Part shown: positions 54,221-62,913 of the stretch, piece after piece
How the letters are laid out: each line of letters starts with the position of its first letter
Numbering within the stretch: the stretch's first letter is position 1
DNA from: Streptomyces sp. NBC_00691
GTDB taxonomy: Bacteria > Actinomycetota > Actinomycetes > Streptomycetales > Streptomycetaceae
Length of the DNA stretch: 64,000 bases
Assembly (NCBI RefSeq): GCF_036226665.1
Contig: NZ_CP109007.1
Location: 4,504,501 to 4,568,500 of the forward strand
Direction: 5' to 3'
Made by a program: the position numbers and the translations under genes
Notes under the pieces: model-generated
Seen by the model: the letters and a program-made list of their open reading frames with translations, nothing else
What the model was told of the DNA's origin: nothing
Database searches by the model: none

Positions 54221-54505
54221 TCAGGCGCGGCCGGTGAGCTCGTAGCCCGCGTCGTCGACCGCCGCCGTGATCGCCGCGTCGTCGGGCGCGCCGCCGGTGG
54301 TCACGGTGACGAGGCCGCCGGCCACGTCGACGTCGACGTCGATGACACCGTCGAGCGCGCTGACGGACTTGGTGATCGCGGTCTTGCAGTGGCCGCAGGT
54401 CATGCCCGAGACGGCGTAGACCGTGGCGGTGCTGTCGGCGACCGCGACGGCGGTGGTCTCCGCGGTGGTCGAGCAGCTGTTGTCGGGGGTGCAGCAGGAG
54501 CCCAT
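54221..54505 (-). CDS. copZ: Copper chaperone CopZ-like, with extra Cys-rich N-terminus
   Basis: A 94-residue protein with a heavy-metal-associated domain after residue 25 (VSGMTCGHCKTAITKSV, the MxCxxC site). Before it is an additional CCTPDNSC segment (residues 4-11), not found in minimal CopZ, which may add a Cu site. GGAGAAG precedes the ATG. It delivers Cu(I) to CopA. The promoter upstream holds CsoR-type boxes. Confidence 0.9.
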   Translation of the reverse strand: MGSCCTPDNSCSTTAETTAVAVADSTATVYAVSGMTCGHCKTAITKSVSALDGVIDVDVDVAGGLVTVTTGGAPDDAAITAAVDDAGYELTGRA

Positions 54506-54536
54506 GGCTTCTCCTCGGTCGGTTCCGGTGGCTGGA

Positions 54537-54595
54537 TACCCTCGGGGGGTATCGGCTTCCGTTCCATGTATACCCCCCTCCCGTATCTCGCGCAA
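54537..54595 (-). promoter_or_regulatory. copZ-copA promoter with CsoR boxes
   Basis: On the minus strand TTGCGC (54595-54590), a 17-base spacer and TATACA (54572-54567) form the promoter. An imperfect box TACCCCCCTCCCGTA (54571-54585) overlaps the -10 and spacer, and TACCCTCGGGGGGTA (54537-54551) lies downstream of the start site. The location fits simple repression. Confidence 0.75.
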
Positions 54596-54608
54596 GCAGA
54601 TCCCCGAC

Positions 54609-54636
54609 TTGACTTGATACCCCCCAGGGGTATGGT
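54609..54636 (+). promoter_or_regulatory. Promoter of the exported copper-locus protein with embedded CsoR box
   Basis: TTGACT (54609-54614), 16 bases, TATGGT (54631-54636). The spacer is almost filled by TACCCCCCAGGGGTA (54618-54632). It points away from the copZ promoter, so copper would induce both directions together. Confidence 0.75.
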
Positions 54637-54692
54637 GAAGTGCATGGAACGGCTACCGACGCCGCCACCGCCCACGTAACGGGAGAGCAGCC

Positions 54693-55685
54693 ATGAACAC
54701 CGGAGTGAAGATCACTGCCTATGCCGCCGCACTCGCCGCGACCTTCGGGGCCGCCTACGGGGTGGGCACGGGCGTCGGCCCCGTCGAGGAGCCGAAGAAG
54801 GCCGGGCACGGGGAGCACGCGGCCACACCCGCGCCGTCGAAGAGCGCGCCCGCCGACGGTCACGCCGGGCACGAGGAGGGCGCCGCGAACACCCCCGCCG
54901 CGGCCGCGAACACCCCCGGCGGCCTCCAGGTCTCCGAGGGCGGCTACACCCTGGCCATGGAGACCCCCACCCCCGCCGCGGGCACGAGCACCCTGAAGTT
55001 CTCCATCAGGGACTCGACGGGCCGGAAGGTCACCGCGTTCACCACCGAGCACGGCAAGGAACTGCACTTCATCGTCGCCTCGCGCGACCTCAACACCTTC
55101 CGCCACCTGCACCCCGTGAAGGCGGCCGACGGCACCTGGACGGTGGTCGCCGACCTGCCCCGCGCCGGCGGCTACAAGGCCTTCGCCGACTTCAAGCCCG
55201 CCGCGCCCGGCGCCCAGGGCATCACGCTCGGCGTCGACCTCTCCGTACCGGGGGCGTACGCGCCGCGGCCGCTGCCCGCCGCCACCCCGACCTCCACCGT
55301 CGACGGCTACCAGGTGCGCCTCGGCGGCACCCTGAACCCCGGCAAGGCCGGCGAGCTCCGGCTCACCGTCACCAGGGCCGGGAAGCCGGTCACCGACCTG
55401 GAGCCCTACCTCGGGGCGTACGGACACCTCGTCGCCCTGCGCGACGGCGACCTCGCCTACCTCCACGTGCACCCGAACGAGGGCGGACCCGGCCCGGACG
55501 TCTCCTTCACGGCGACGGCGCCGAGCGCGGGAACGTACCGGCTGTTCCTCGACTTCCAGCACGAGGGGAAGGTGCGGACGGCGGCCTTCACGGTCACCGC
55601 GGGCGGCGCTTCGGCCGGCGGGAAGGCGCCCGTTCCCACGGCCGGCGAGGCCACGCACGATGCGGGAGACCACGCGCACGGCTAG
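54693..55685 (+). CDS. Exported His-rich protein of the copper locus
   Basis: The 330-residue protein has an N-terminal hydrophobic signal/anchor (ITAYAAALAATFGAAYGVG), then a His/Glu/Ala-rich region (GHGEHAA, GHAGHEE) and two beta-rich halves (about 90-195 and 205-300) with FRHLHPV and LAYLHVHPNEGG, and ends THDAGDHAHG. The histidine clusters suggest metal binding outside the cell. Such proteins are common next to copZ/copA in Streptomyces. Biochemical function is not established to my knowledge; a copper-buffering or delivery role is inferred. It is controlled by the CsoR-box promoter just upstream. Confidence 0.8.
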   Translation: MNTGVKITAYAAALAATFGAAYGVGTGVGPVEEPKKAGHGEHAATPAPSKSAPADGHAGHEEGAANTPAAAANTPGGLQVSEGGYTLAMETPTPAAGTSTLKFSIRDSTGRKVTAFTTEHGKELHFIVASRDLNTFRHLHPVKAADGTWTVVADLPRAGGYKAFADFKPAAPGAQGITLGVDLSVPGAYAPRPLPAATPTSTVDGYQVRLGGTLNPGKAGELRLTVTRAGKPVTDLEPYLGAYGHLVALRDGDLAYLHVHPNEGGPGPDVSFTATAPSAGTYRLFLDFQHEGKVRTAAFTVTAGGASAGGKAPVPTAGEATHDAGDHAHG

Positions 55686-55692
55686 GCTGGCC

Positions 55693-55708
55693 ATTGGACT
55701 AGACCTGT
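55693..55708 (+). promoter_or_regulatory. Possible DasR (dre-like) site before cutC
   Basis: ATTGGACTAGACCTGT shares 11 of 16 positions with the dre consensus, including the core GG-CTAGACC. It lies about 30 bases before the cutC start. One-sided degeneracy makes this a weak call. Confidence 0.35.
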
Positions 55709-55737
55709 AGAGACGCATTCATGGAGGAATGGGCTCG

Positions 55738-56436
55738 ATGAGCAACCGTGCAGTCCTTGAGGTGATCGCCCTCGACGAGGAAGACGCGGTCGCTGCCCAG
55801 ACCGGTGGAGCCGACCGGCTCGAACTCGTCACCGACATGGCGGCGGACGGACTCACCCCGTCCCGGACCGGCTTCGCCGCCATCCGAGCCGCCGTCGACA
55901 TCCCGCTGCGCGTGATGCTCCGCCTCACCGACGGCTTCGCGGCCGGCGGCCCCGAGGGCGTCGACGCCCTGGTGGCCCGGGCCCGGGAGCTGCGCGAGGC
56001 GGGCGCCGACGAGTTCGTCCTCGGCTTCCTCACCCCCGACGGCGAGCCCGACCTGGTGGCCGTGGAGCGTCTCCTCGCCGTCCTCGACGGCTGCCGCTGG
56101 ACCTTCCACCGGGCGATCGACCGCACCGCCGACCGCGACGGACTGCGCAAGCGGCTCGCCGACCTGCCCGGCCTCGACACCTACCTGACGGCCGGCGCCG
56201 CCACCGGCGTCGACGACGGCCTGGCCACCCTCAAGGCCGAGGCCGCCCGCGCGGGCGAACCCGGCTACGAGGCCCAGATCCTCGTCGGCGGCGGCCTCCG
56301 CCTCGACCACCTCCCCGAACTGCGCGCGGCGGGCCTCGACGCCTTCCACATCGGCGGCGCGGCCCGCCCCCAGGGCTGGGCGGCCCCGGTCTCGGCGGAC
56401 GCGGTACGGACCTGGCGCGAGGCGCTGGACGCGTAG
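55738..56436 (+). CDS. cutC: CutC family protein
   Basis: The 232-residue TIM-barrel protein has the family opening LEVIALDEEDAVAAQTGGADRLELV, then VMLRLTDGFA, FVLGFLTPDGEPD, FHRAIDR and ILVGGGLRLDHLPEL. CutC was first linked to copper tolerance; its enzymatic role remains unclear. The ATG at 55738 was preferred to 55729 because GGAGGA at 55723-55728 directly abuts the latter. It follows the copper locus but has its own upstream region with a dre-like motif, so membership in the copper regulon is uncertain. Confidence 0.88.
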   Translation: MSNRAVLEVIALDEEDAVAAQTGGADRLELVTDMAADGLTPSRTGFAAIRAAVDIPLRVMLRLTDGFAAGGPEGVDALVARARELREAGADEFVLGFLTPDGEPDLVAVERLLAVLDGCRWTFHRAIDRTADRDGLRKRLADLPGLDTYLTAGAATGVDDGLATLKAEAARAGEPGYEAQILVGGGLRLDHLPELRAAGLDAFHIGGAARPQGWAAPVSADAVRTWREALDA

Positions 56437-56545
56437 AGGGCAGGGGGCGGCCGGGGGCGGGTCCGCCGGGCGCGGGGCGAGGGCCAGGACCAGGGCTCGG
56501 GCCGGGCCGTCGAGAGGGCGCGGGCCGGTGCTCGGACCGGGGTGT

Positions 56546-56584
56546 GAAAACCCTTGGCCCGGCGCCCTGGACGCTCGCTAGCCT
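56546..56584 (+). promoter_or_regulatory. WblC (WhiB7)-like promoter, apparently leaderless
   Basis: GAAAACCC (56546-56553) directly precedes TTGGCC (56554-56559); after 19 bases TAGCCT (56579-56584) is followed 7 bases later by the ATG at 56592. The element matches the one at 29279-29317 in sequence and in distance to the start codon (46 versus 47 bases). Confidence 0.6.
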
Positions 56585-56591
56585 CCCCGCC

Positions 56592-57578
56592 ATGGCAGCC
56601 ACCGCCCCCACCGCCCCCACGCCCGCCGACGAGCCGCCCGCCGTCGACGCCGCGCTCGTCGCACGGCTCGTCGCCGCACGGTTTCCCGCGTGGGCCGGCC
56701 TCCCGGTCAGGGCCGTGCGGTCCGCCGGCACGGACAACCTCATGTTCCGGCTCGGGGACGACCTCGTCGTACGGCTGCCCCGGGTCCCGTACGCCGCGCG
56801 CCACGTCGAGAAGGAACAGCGCTGGCTGCCCCTGCTCGCCCCGCACCTGCCGCTGGACGTCCCGGTCCCGGTGGGCCGCGCCGGAGCGGGCGCGGAGTTC
56901 CCGTATCCCTGGTCCGTCTACCGCTGGCTCGACGGCGACGACACGTTCGACGTCCCGCTCACCGACCTCGCCCACGCGGCCGTCGCTCTGGGCCGCTTCG
57001 GTGCCGCGCTGCGCGGCGTCGACGCGAGCGACGGCCCGACCTCGTTCCGGGGCGGCCACGTCAGCAGCTGGGAGGACGGTCAACTCCCTCGGGTCATCCG
57101 TGACTTCGGAGCCGAGGGCCTGATCGACGCGGAACTGGCCACGGCCTCCTGGGAGGCCGTCCTGCGGCTCCCGCAGTGGGAGGGCGCGCCCGTCTGGGTC
57201 CACGGCGACCTGCTGCCGGGCAATCTGCTGGGCCGCGAGGGCCGCCTCAGTGCCGTCATCGACTTCGGCGGCGTCGGTACGGGCGACCCGGCCTGCGACA
57301 CGATGCCCGCCTGGACGCTGTTCACCGCCGGCACCCGCCCGCTCTTCCGCGAGGCGGCCCGCGTCGACGACGCGACCTGGGCGCGGGGGCGCGGCTGGGC
57401 CCTGGCCTGGGGCCTGGTGACCGAGCACTACTACCGCGAGACGAACCCGGTGCTGGCGGCGGTCGCCCGCCGCACCCGTATCGAGGCGCTCGCGGAGTAC
57501 GCGAAGTCGCACGGGGTCCACGGGGTGCCGTGTCGTCAGACGCCGGCCGGCCCCGCGGGGCCGGCCTTCGGGCGGTGA
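56592..57578 (+). CDS. Aminoglycoside phosphotransferase family kinase
   Basis: The 328-residue APH-fold kinase has SAGTDNLMFRLGDDLVVRLPR for the N-lobe Lys, VWVHGDLLPGNLL (HGDxxxxN catalytic loop) and VIDFGGVGTGDPACD (DFG-like metal site). Family members phosphorylate aminoglycosides, macrolides or other small molecules; homologues of this length are widespread in Streptomyces. The leaderless WblC-type promoter suggests induction by ribosome-targeting antibiotics, consistent with an intrinsic-resistance gene. No RBS is present, as expected for a leaderless message. Confidence 0.87.
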   Translation: MAATAPTAPTPADEPPAVDAALVARLVAARFPAWAGLPVRAVRSAGTDNLMFRLGDDLVVRLPRVPYAARHVEKEQRWLPLLAPHLPLDVPVPVGRAGAGAEFPYPWSVYRWLDGDDTFDVPLTDLAHAAVALGRFGAALRGVDASDGPTSFRGGHVSSWEDGQLPRVIRDFGAEGLIDAELATASWEAVLRLPQWEGAPVWVHGDLLPGNLLGREGRLSAVIDFGGVGTGDPACDTMPAWTLFTAGTRPLFREAARVDDATWARGRGWALAWGLVTEHYYRETNPVLAAVARRTRIEALAEYAKSHGVHGVPCRQTPAGPAGPAFGR

Positions 57579-57598
57579 CGGGAGTGTGACGACAGGCC

Positions 57599-58171
57599 CT
57601 AGCGGACGACGTCGAAGACGTTCTTCTGGATGCCGTTGGAGTACGTCTCGTGCTCGACGAGCTTCAGCTTCTGCGTGTCCTTGTCCGTCTGGCTGAACAG
57701 CCGCTTGCCGGCGCCGAGCAGCAGCGGGAAGACGAGCAGGTTGTACCGGTCGATCAGACCGGCGTCCGAGAGCGCGCGGCCCAGCGTGGCGCTGCCGTGC
57801 ATGATGATCGGACCGCCCTCGGTCTTCTTCAGCGCGGCGACCTCGTCGAGCGAGCGGAGGATCGTGATCTCGCCCCAGTTGTCGACGAGGTCGTCCTCGG
57901 TGAGGGTCGTGGACACGACGTACTTCGGCATGGCCTTGTAGCCGGCGAAGTCCTCCATGGCGGGCCACACGGTGCTGAACGCCTCGTAGCTGGCCCGGCC
58001 GAGCAGCATCGCGCCGGCCTCCTCCTGCTCCCGGCCCTTGATCTCGTACGCCTCCGGGACGAACTCCACGTCCTTGAAGGTCCAGCCCGAGTTCCGGTAG
58101 CCGGCCTCACCGCCGGGAGCCTCCACGACACCGTCGAGCGAGACGAAGACGGAGCTGATCAGGGTGCGCAT
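57599..58171 (-). CDS. Dihydrofolate reductase-fold (RibD C-terminal-like) protein
   Basis: The 190-residue protein opens MRTLISSVFVSLDGVVEAPGG and has AMLLGRASYEAFSTVWP, YVVSTTLTEDD and IIMHGSATLGRALSDAGLID (NADPH loop) as in the YyaP/DHFR-like family. Members are NADPH-dependent reductases of unclear substrate. GGGAGAA lies before the ATG. It is convergent with the kinase gene, 21 bases apart. Confidence 0.85.
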   Translation of the reverse strand: MRTLISSVFVSLDGVVEAPGGEAGYRNSGWTFKDVEFVPEAYEIKGREQEEAGAMLLGRASYEAFSTVWPAMEDFAGYKAMPKYVVSTTLTEDDLVDNWGEITILRSLDEVAALKKTEGGPIIMHGSATLGRALSDAGLIDRYNLLVFPLLLGAGKRLFSQTDKDTQKLKLVEHETYSNGIQKNVFDVVR

Positions 58172-58259
58172 CTGGGTTCTCCCGTGAAGTTCATGACGGC
58201 CGCTCAGCACTGGCGCTCAGCAGCGACTACAACCTATAGACCGGCGGCCCGGCGGAAAC

Positions 58260-58410
58260 TCATCGCGTGGGCGCGACTTTCGCGTCGGCGGCGGCCGGGT
58301 CGCCGGCGTGGAAGGCGAGGTGGTGCAGGCCGGGCCTGAGCCGGTCGCTCGGCGCGCGCCGGATCCCCCACCACACCTCGACGTGATGGAGCGCCCCGGC
58401 CCGGGCCGAC
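58260..58410 (-). pseudogene. Remnant of a glyoxalase (VOC) family gene
   Basis: In one minus-strand frame this gap reads ALHHVEVWWGI, then RLRPGLHHLAFHAGDPAAAD before a stop at 58262-58260. HHVEVW and GLHHLAFHAGD are typical VOC metal/substrate strands, but only about 50 residues remain and no in-frame start codon or ribosome site is seen upstream, where the helicase gene ends. It is best read as a decayed 3' fragment. Confidence 0.45.
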
Positions 58411-58413
58411 GGC

Positions 58414-60447
58414 TCACGCCTCTTCCAACTGCGGCGGGATCGGGGCCGAGTGGAGGATGGTCAGCCCGGACACGGCACGGGTCAGCGCCACGTACAGCCG
58501 CCGCAGACCGGTCCGCTCGTCCGGCTCTCCGTCGACGACGGCCGCGGGCTCGTCCAGGACCACGTAGTCGTACTCCAGCCCCTTCGCGAGCGAGGCGGGG
58601 ACAAGCGTCAGCCGGGACTCGGCCGTGGTCTCCTCACCGGGCGAGAGGTACGTGAGCCCGGCGGCCGTCAGCGCCTCCGCGAGGGGGGCGATCCGCGCGT
58701 CGGCGGCGATCAGCCCGATGGAGCCCTCGTGGGCCAGCGCCTCGACACAGGCCGCGACGGCGTCCCGGTCGAGCGCGTCCGTGTGCCGTACGTCCAGCGA
58801 CCCGGGATTCTCACGCACCGACTCCACGGCCGCGAGCCCCGGCGACATGTGCGGAAGGAGCCGCGAGGCGTACGCGATGACCTCACGCGGCACACGGAAA
58901 CCGGCGGTCAGCTCCTCCACCACCGCCTCCGGCTTCCCCAGGTGCCCGAGCGCCTCCGCCCAGCTCGCCGTCGCCCACGGCGTCGTGCCCTGCGCGAGGT
59001 CGCCGAGGACGGTCGCCGAGCCGGTCGTGCAGCGTCGGCCCACCGCCCGGTACTGCATCGGGGACAGGTCCTGCGCCTCGTCGAGGACGACGTGGCCGAG
59101 CGAGTGCGTCCGCTCGACCAGGTCCCGCGCCTCGTCGACGAGGACGGCGTCCGCCGCCGACCACTTCGCCGTCTTCACGCTCCGGGCGGGCTTCGCCCAG
59201 AGCAGCAGCTTCTGCTCGTCCTCGGTGAACAGCCCCTCGGCGTGCTCCGCGAGGAACTCCGCGTCGCCGAGCAGCCGGAGCACCAGCTTCGCGGGCTCCA
59301 CCAGCGGCCAGCACTCCTTCACGACGGCCTTCACGGCCGTGGTGCGCGCGACGGCGTTCTGCACCCGGTCGTCGGGCGCCTCGCCGGCTTCCTCCATCCG
59401 CACCAGGACAGCGTGCGCGATGCGCTGCGGCAGTGCCTCGCGGGCGGCCCCGTACCGGATGTCGCGGTCCGTCAACTCGCGGACGATCTCCTCCAGTTCG
59501 TACGCGGGCACCCGCCAGCGGCGGGACCCGCGCACCACCATGAGGGGCTCCTTGGGCAGTGCCACATGCGAGCGCACCGCCCGCCGCAGCAGCTCCGCCA
59601 TGCGGGCGTCGCCCTTGAGGACGGCTGCGGCGGCCTCGTCCGTGCCCCGCACCTCGACCTGGCCGCCGACGAGATCGTCGACGGTGGCCTGCTTCACCTC
59701 CAACTCGCCCAGAGCGGGCAGGACCTGCTCGATGTAGTGCAGGAAGGACCGGTTGGGTCCGATGACCAGCGTCCCGGTCCGGGCCAGCCGCTCGCGGTGC
59801 GCGTACAGCAGATAGGCGACACGGTGCAGACCGACGGCGGTCTTGCCCGTTCCGGGCCCTCCCTGCACGCACACCGTCCCGGAGAGGCCGGACCGGACGA
59901 TCCCGTCCTGCTCGGGCTGGATCGTGGCGACGATGTCCCGCATGGGGCCGACGCGGGGCCGCTCGATCTCCGCCTGGAGCAGCCTGCTGGTCCGCTCCAG
60001 CTCCTCGGGGTCGGAGAGGTGTTCGTCCTCGTACGCGGTGAGCTCGCCGCCCGTGTAGCCGAAGCGCCGGCGCAGCCCGACGTCCTGCGGGTCCTTCTTC
60101 GACGCCTGGTAGTACGGCTGGGAGACCGGCGCACGCCAGTCGATCACCATCGGGTCCCCGTCGGCGTCGTGCACGTGCCGCCGCCCGATGTAGAAGCGCT
60201 GCCCCTCCTGCGTGGTGTGCAGATAGTCGAGCCGCCCGAAGAACAGCGGGGTGTGGGACAGGTCGGCGAGCGCCTTGATGCGGTCCTCGATCTGCCGTCC
60301 CAGCACCACCGCGTTGACCCAGTTCGCGGTGACGTCCTTGATGTCGAGCGCCTCCACGTCCTCGCGCATCGCCCGCAGGGCGGCGCGGGAGGAGGTCAGA
60401 TGGGCACGCTCGCGCGCGAGGGGATCGTCGGACACGGGAACGGACAC
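58414..60447 (-). CDS. HelD-like superfamily 1 helicase (RNA polymerase-associated type)
   Basis: The 677-residue UvrD-like ATPase has an N-terminal coiled-coil arm (ERAHLTSSRAALRAMREDVEAL), Walker A VQGGPGTGKTAVGLH, Walker B region VVLDEAQDLSPMQYRAVGR, TAGFRVPREVI and the C-terminal ALTRAVSGLTIL. The interrupted 1A domain with an insert between motifs Ia and II matches actinobacterial HelD/HelR, which remove RNA polymerase from DNA and, in some species, protect it from rifamycins. The GTG at 60447 has GGAGG 7 bases upstream. The rifamycin-associated palindrome known near HelR genes was not found. Confidence 0.85.
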   Translation of the reverse strand: MSVPVSDDPLARERAHLTSSRAALRAMREDVEALDIKDVTANWVNAVVLGRQIEDRIKALADLSHTPLFFGRLDYLHTTQEGQRFYIGRRHVHDADGDPMVIDWRAPVSQPYYQASKKDPQDVGLRRRFGYTGGELTAYEDEHLSDPEELERTSRLLQAEIERPRVGPMRDIVATIQPEQDGIVRSGLSGTVCVQGGPGTGKTAVGLHRVAYLLYAHRERLARTGTLVIGPNRSFLHYIEQVLPALGELEVKQATVDDLVGGQVEVRGTDEAAAAVLKGDARMAELLRRAVRSHVALPKEPLMVVRGSRRWRVPAYELEEIVRELTDRDIRYGAAREALPQRIAHAVLVRMEEAGEAPDDRVQNAVARTTAVKAVVKECWPLVEPAKLVLRLLGDAEFLAEHAEGLFTEDEQKLLLWAKPARSVKTAKWSAADAVLVDEARDLVERTHSLGHVVLDEAQDLSPMQYRAVGRRCTTGSATVLGDLAQGTTPWATASWAEALGHLGKPEAVVEELTAGFRVPREVIAYASRLLPHMSPGLAAVESVRENPGSLDVRHTDALDRDAVAACVEALAHEGSIGLIAADARIAPLAEALTAAGLTYLSPGEETTAESRLTLVPASLAKGLEYDYVVLDEPAAVVDGEPDERTGLRRLYVALTRAVSGLTILHSAPIPPQLEEA

Positions 60448-60696
60448 GGCGGAGCCTCCGGGGAGAAGTACGCGGACACGTCGAGGTGGCCGCCGGTTAC
60501 CGACCGGGCGGCGGCTCTCCACGGAGGGAGGCGGGGAAGCTGGCGAGTGTAACTCCTGGGCGCGGCCCGGAGCGAACGTTTCCGACCGGGATCCACCCCG
60601 TAGGGGACGGGGTCCGTCTCACGTCGGACCCGGGCGCGCCCCCGGTTCACCCCCGAGAGCGATGTGTTCGGAATGTCCGGATTCCATCATGGAGAC

Positions 60697-60885
60697 ATGA
60701 CCGCGACGACCTTCACCCTCGTGACCACCGTGACCCGCCCCCGGGTCCGCCCCCTCGGCACTGCCTTGCGCGCGATACGCGCCTTCGGCGGCGCGGCGGC
60801 CGGCGTCGTCCTCCTGGGCGACTACGGTCCGCCCGAGGCCGGTGTCGGGAACCCGCGTCCTGAGTACGCCCCCGGCCCCGACTGA
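60697..60885 (+). CDS. Small hypothetical protein (62 residues)
   Basis: It begins MTATTFTLVTTVTRPRVRPLG and has one short hydrophobic stretch (AFGGAAAGVVLLGDYG) before a Pro/Gly-rich end. Third positions are mostly G/C. GGAGAC lies very close to the ATG, and an earlier in-frame ATG at 60664 is possible. No function can be suggested. Confidence 0.5.
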   Translation: MTATTFTLVTTVTRPRVRPLGTALRAIRAFGGAAAGVVLLGDYGPPEAGVGNPRPEYAPGPD

Positions 60886-60933
60886 GTACGAGAGCGCCTG
60901 CCGCCACGGGACCGGTCTTGATGTGATCGACCC

Positions 60934-61266
60934 ATGACGACGACGCCCCTCGACCCGACCCTCGACCCGACCCTCGGCCCCGCCGACGGCATCGACCCCT
61001 ACGCCCCGAGCCCGCGCGCCCTGCGCGTCGTCGCCGGGTGCGGATTCCTCCTCCTGGCGGCGTGCTTCGTCGCCACGGTCGTGGCCGTGCTCGGGGACGC
61101 CGTCAGCGGGGACGGCGTCGCCGGGGGACTCGTCACGGCGGCCTTCTGGACCCTGGGCCTGGGGGCGGCCACCGGAGTGGCGGCCCTGGCCGCGCCCCGC
61201 AAGGGCCTGGTGATCGCCGAGTACGCGCTGGCGATCACCGCCCCCCTGCTGGCGCTGATGGACTAG
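60934..61266 (+). CDS. Small membrane protein with three predicted helices
   Basis: The 110-residue product has a Pro/Asp-rich N-terminus with two tandem LDPT units, then hydrophobic segments at about 30-50 (VVAGCGFLLLAACFVATVVAVL), 62-82 and 88-108. No family motif is recognised. It is convergent with the XPB-type helicase gene, separated by 6 bases. Confidence 0.65.
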   Translation: MTTTPLDPTLDPTLGPADGIDPYAPSPRALRVVAGCGFLLLAACFVATVVAVLGDAVSGDGVAGGLVTAAFWTLGLGAATGVAALAAPRKGLVIAEYALAITAPLLALMD

Positions 61267-61272
61267 CCGGCC

Positions 61273-62913
61273 TCAGGGCGCGAGCAGCTCGTCCGCGTCG
61301 ACGATCCGGTACGCGTACCCCTGCTCGGCGAGGAATCGCTGCCGGTGGGCGGCGAAGTCCTGGTCGATGGTGTCGCGGGCGACCACCGAGTAGAAGTGCG
61401 CCTGGTGGCCGTCGGCCTTCGGCCGGAGCACCCGGCCGAGACGCTGTGCCTCCTCCTGGCGGGAGCCGAAGGTGCCGGACACCTGGATCGCGACGGTCGC
61501 CTCGGGCAGGTCGATGGAGAAGTTCGCGACCTTCGACACGACGAGCACGCTGATCTCGCCGGTCCGGAACGCGTCGAAGAGCTTCTCGCGCTGGGCGTTC
61601 GGGGTCTCGCCCTTGATGACGGGCGCGTCCAGGTGTTCGCCGAGCTCGTCGAGCTGGTCGATGTACTGCCCGATGACGAGGATCTGCTGTCCCTCGAACT
61701 TCTTCACGAGGGCCTCCGTCACCTTCCGCTTCGTCGCGGTCGTGGCGCAGAACCGGTACTTCTCCTCGGCCTCGGCAGTGGCGTAGGCGAGCCGCTCGGA
61801 GTCGGTCAGGTTGACCCGGACCTCGACGCAGTCGGCGGGCGCGATGTAGCCCTGTGCCTCGATCTCCTTCCAGGGCGCGTCGAACCGCTTGGGCCCGATG
61901 AGCGAGAAGACGTCGGACTCACGGCCGTCCTCGCGGACCAGGGTGGCGGTCAGGCCGAGACGGCGCCGTGCCTGGAGGTCGGCGGTGAACTTGAAGACGG
62001 GCGCCGGAAGCAGATGCACCTCGTCGTAGACGATCAGGCCCCAGTCCCGCGAGTCGAACAGCTCCAGGTGGGGGTAGATCCCCTTCCGCTTGGTCGTGAG
62101 CACCTGGTACGTGGCGATGGTGACCGGACGGATCTCCTTCTTCGTACCGCTGTACTCGCCGATCTCGTCCTCGGTGAGCGAGGTCCGCTTGACCAGCTCG
62201 TGCTTCCACTGGCGGGCGGAGACGGTGTTGGTGACGAGAATGAGCGTGGTCGCCTTGGCCTGGGCCATCGCACCGGCCCCCACCAGCGTCTTCCCCGCGC
62301 CGCAGGGCAGCACGACGACCCCGGACCCGCCGTGCCAGAAGCCCTCGACGGCCTGCCTCTGATAAGGCCGCAGGGCCCAGCCGTCCTCGGCGAGATCGAT
62401 CCGGTGCGCCTCGCCGTCGACGTATCCGGCGAGGTCCTCGGCGGGCCATCCCAGCTTCAGCAGCGTCTGCTTGATCTGCCCGCGCTCGGAGGGGTGCACC
62501 ACGACGGTGTCGGGGTCGATGCGCTCCCCGACCAGCGGCTGCACCTTCCGCGACCGCAGGATCTCCTCGAGCACGGGCCGGTCGGTACTGGTCAGCACGA
62601 GCCCGTGCGTCGGATGCTTGGACAGGGTGAGACGCCCGTAGCGGGCCATGGTCTCGGCGATGTCGACGAGCAGCGCGTGCGGGACGGGATAGCGCGAGTA
62701 CTCGACGAGCGCGTCGACGACCTGCTCGGCGTCGTGCCCGGCGGCCCGCGCGTTCCACAGCCCGAGGGGCGTCAGCCGGTACGTGTGGATGTGCTCGGGC
62801 GCCCGCTCCAGCTCGGCGAACGGCGCGATGGCCCGCCGACAGGCGTCGGCGAGCTCGTGGTCGACCTCCAGGAGCAGCGTCTTGTCACTCTGGACGATAA
62901 GAGGTCCATTCAC
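61273..62913 (-). CDS. XPB/Rad25-type DEAD-box helicase
   Basis: The 546-residue superfamily 2 helicase has an N-terminal substrate-binding part, then the Q-like WALRPYQRQAVEGFWHGG, Walker A VLPCGAGKTLVGAG, DEVH box in LIVYDEVHLLPAPVF, LGLTATLVREDGRE (motif III and the RED motif of XPB), and the second RecA domain with QVSGTFGSRQEEAQRLGRVLRPK. Bacterial XPB proteins unwind DNA 3' to 5' and are tied to repair. The GTG at 62913 follows GGAAGGACC; the longer open frame upstream is Arg-rich and rejected. Confidence 0.92.
   Translation of the reverse strand: MNGPLIVQSDKTLLLEVDHELADACRRAIAPFAELERAPEHIHTYRLTPLGLWNARAAGHDAEQVVDALVEYSRYPVPHALLVDIAETMARYGRLTLSKHPTHGLVLTSTDRPVLEEILRSRKVQPLVGERIDPDTVVVHPSERGQIKQTLLKLGWPAEDLAGYVDGEAHRIDLAEDGWALRPYQRQAVEGFWHGGSGVVVLPCGAGKTLVGAGAMAQAKATTLILVTNTVSARQWKHELVKRTSLTEDEIGEYSGTKKEIRPVTIATYQVLTTKRKGIYPHLELFDSRDWGLIVYDEVHLLPAPVFKFTADLQARRRLGLTATLVREDGRESDVFSLIGPKRFDAPWKEIEAQGYIAPADCVEVRVNLTDSERLAYATAEAEEKYRFCATTATKRKVTEALVKKFEGQQILVIGQYIDQLDELGEHLDAPVIKGETPNAQREKLFDAFRTGEISVLVVSKVANFSIDLPEATVAIQVSGTFGSRQEEAQRLGRVLRPKADGHQAHFYSVVARDTIDQDFAAHRQRFLAEQGYAYRIVDADELLAP

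Noticed and set aside
54643..54678. Eleven-codon frame ATGGAACGG...TAA after the CsoR-box promoter
   Set aside because: Too short and Pro-rich, no ribosome site; could be a leader but nothing supports translation.
60448..60696. Rifamycin-associated palindrome upstream of the HelD-like gene
   Set aside because: Only an imperfect GC-rich inverted repeat with an unpaired base is present; it does not match the known element.
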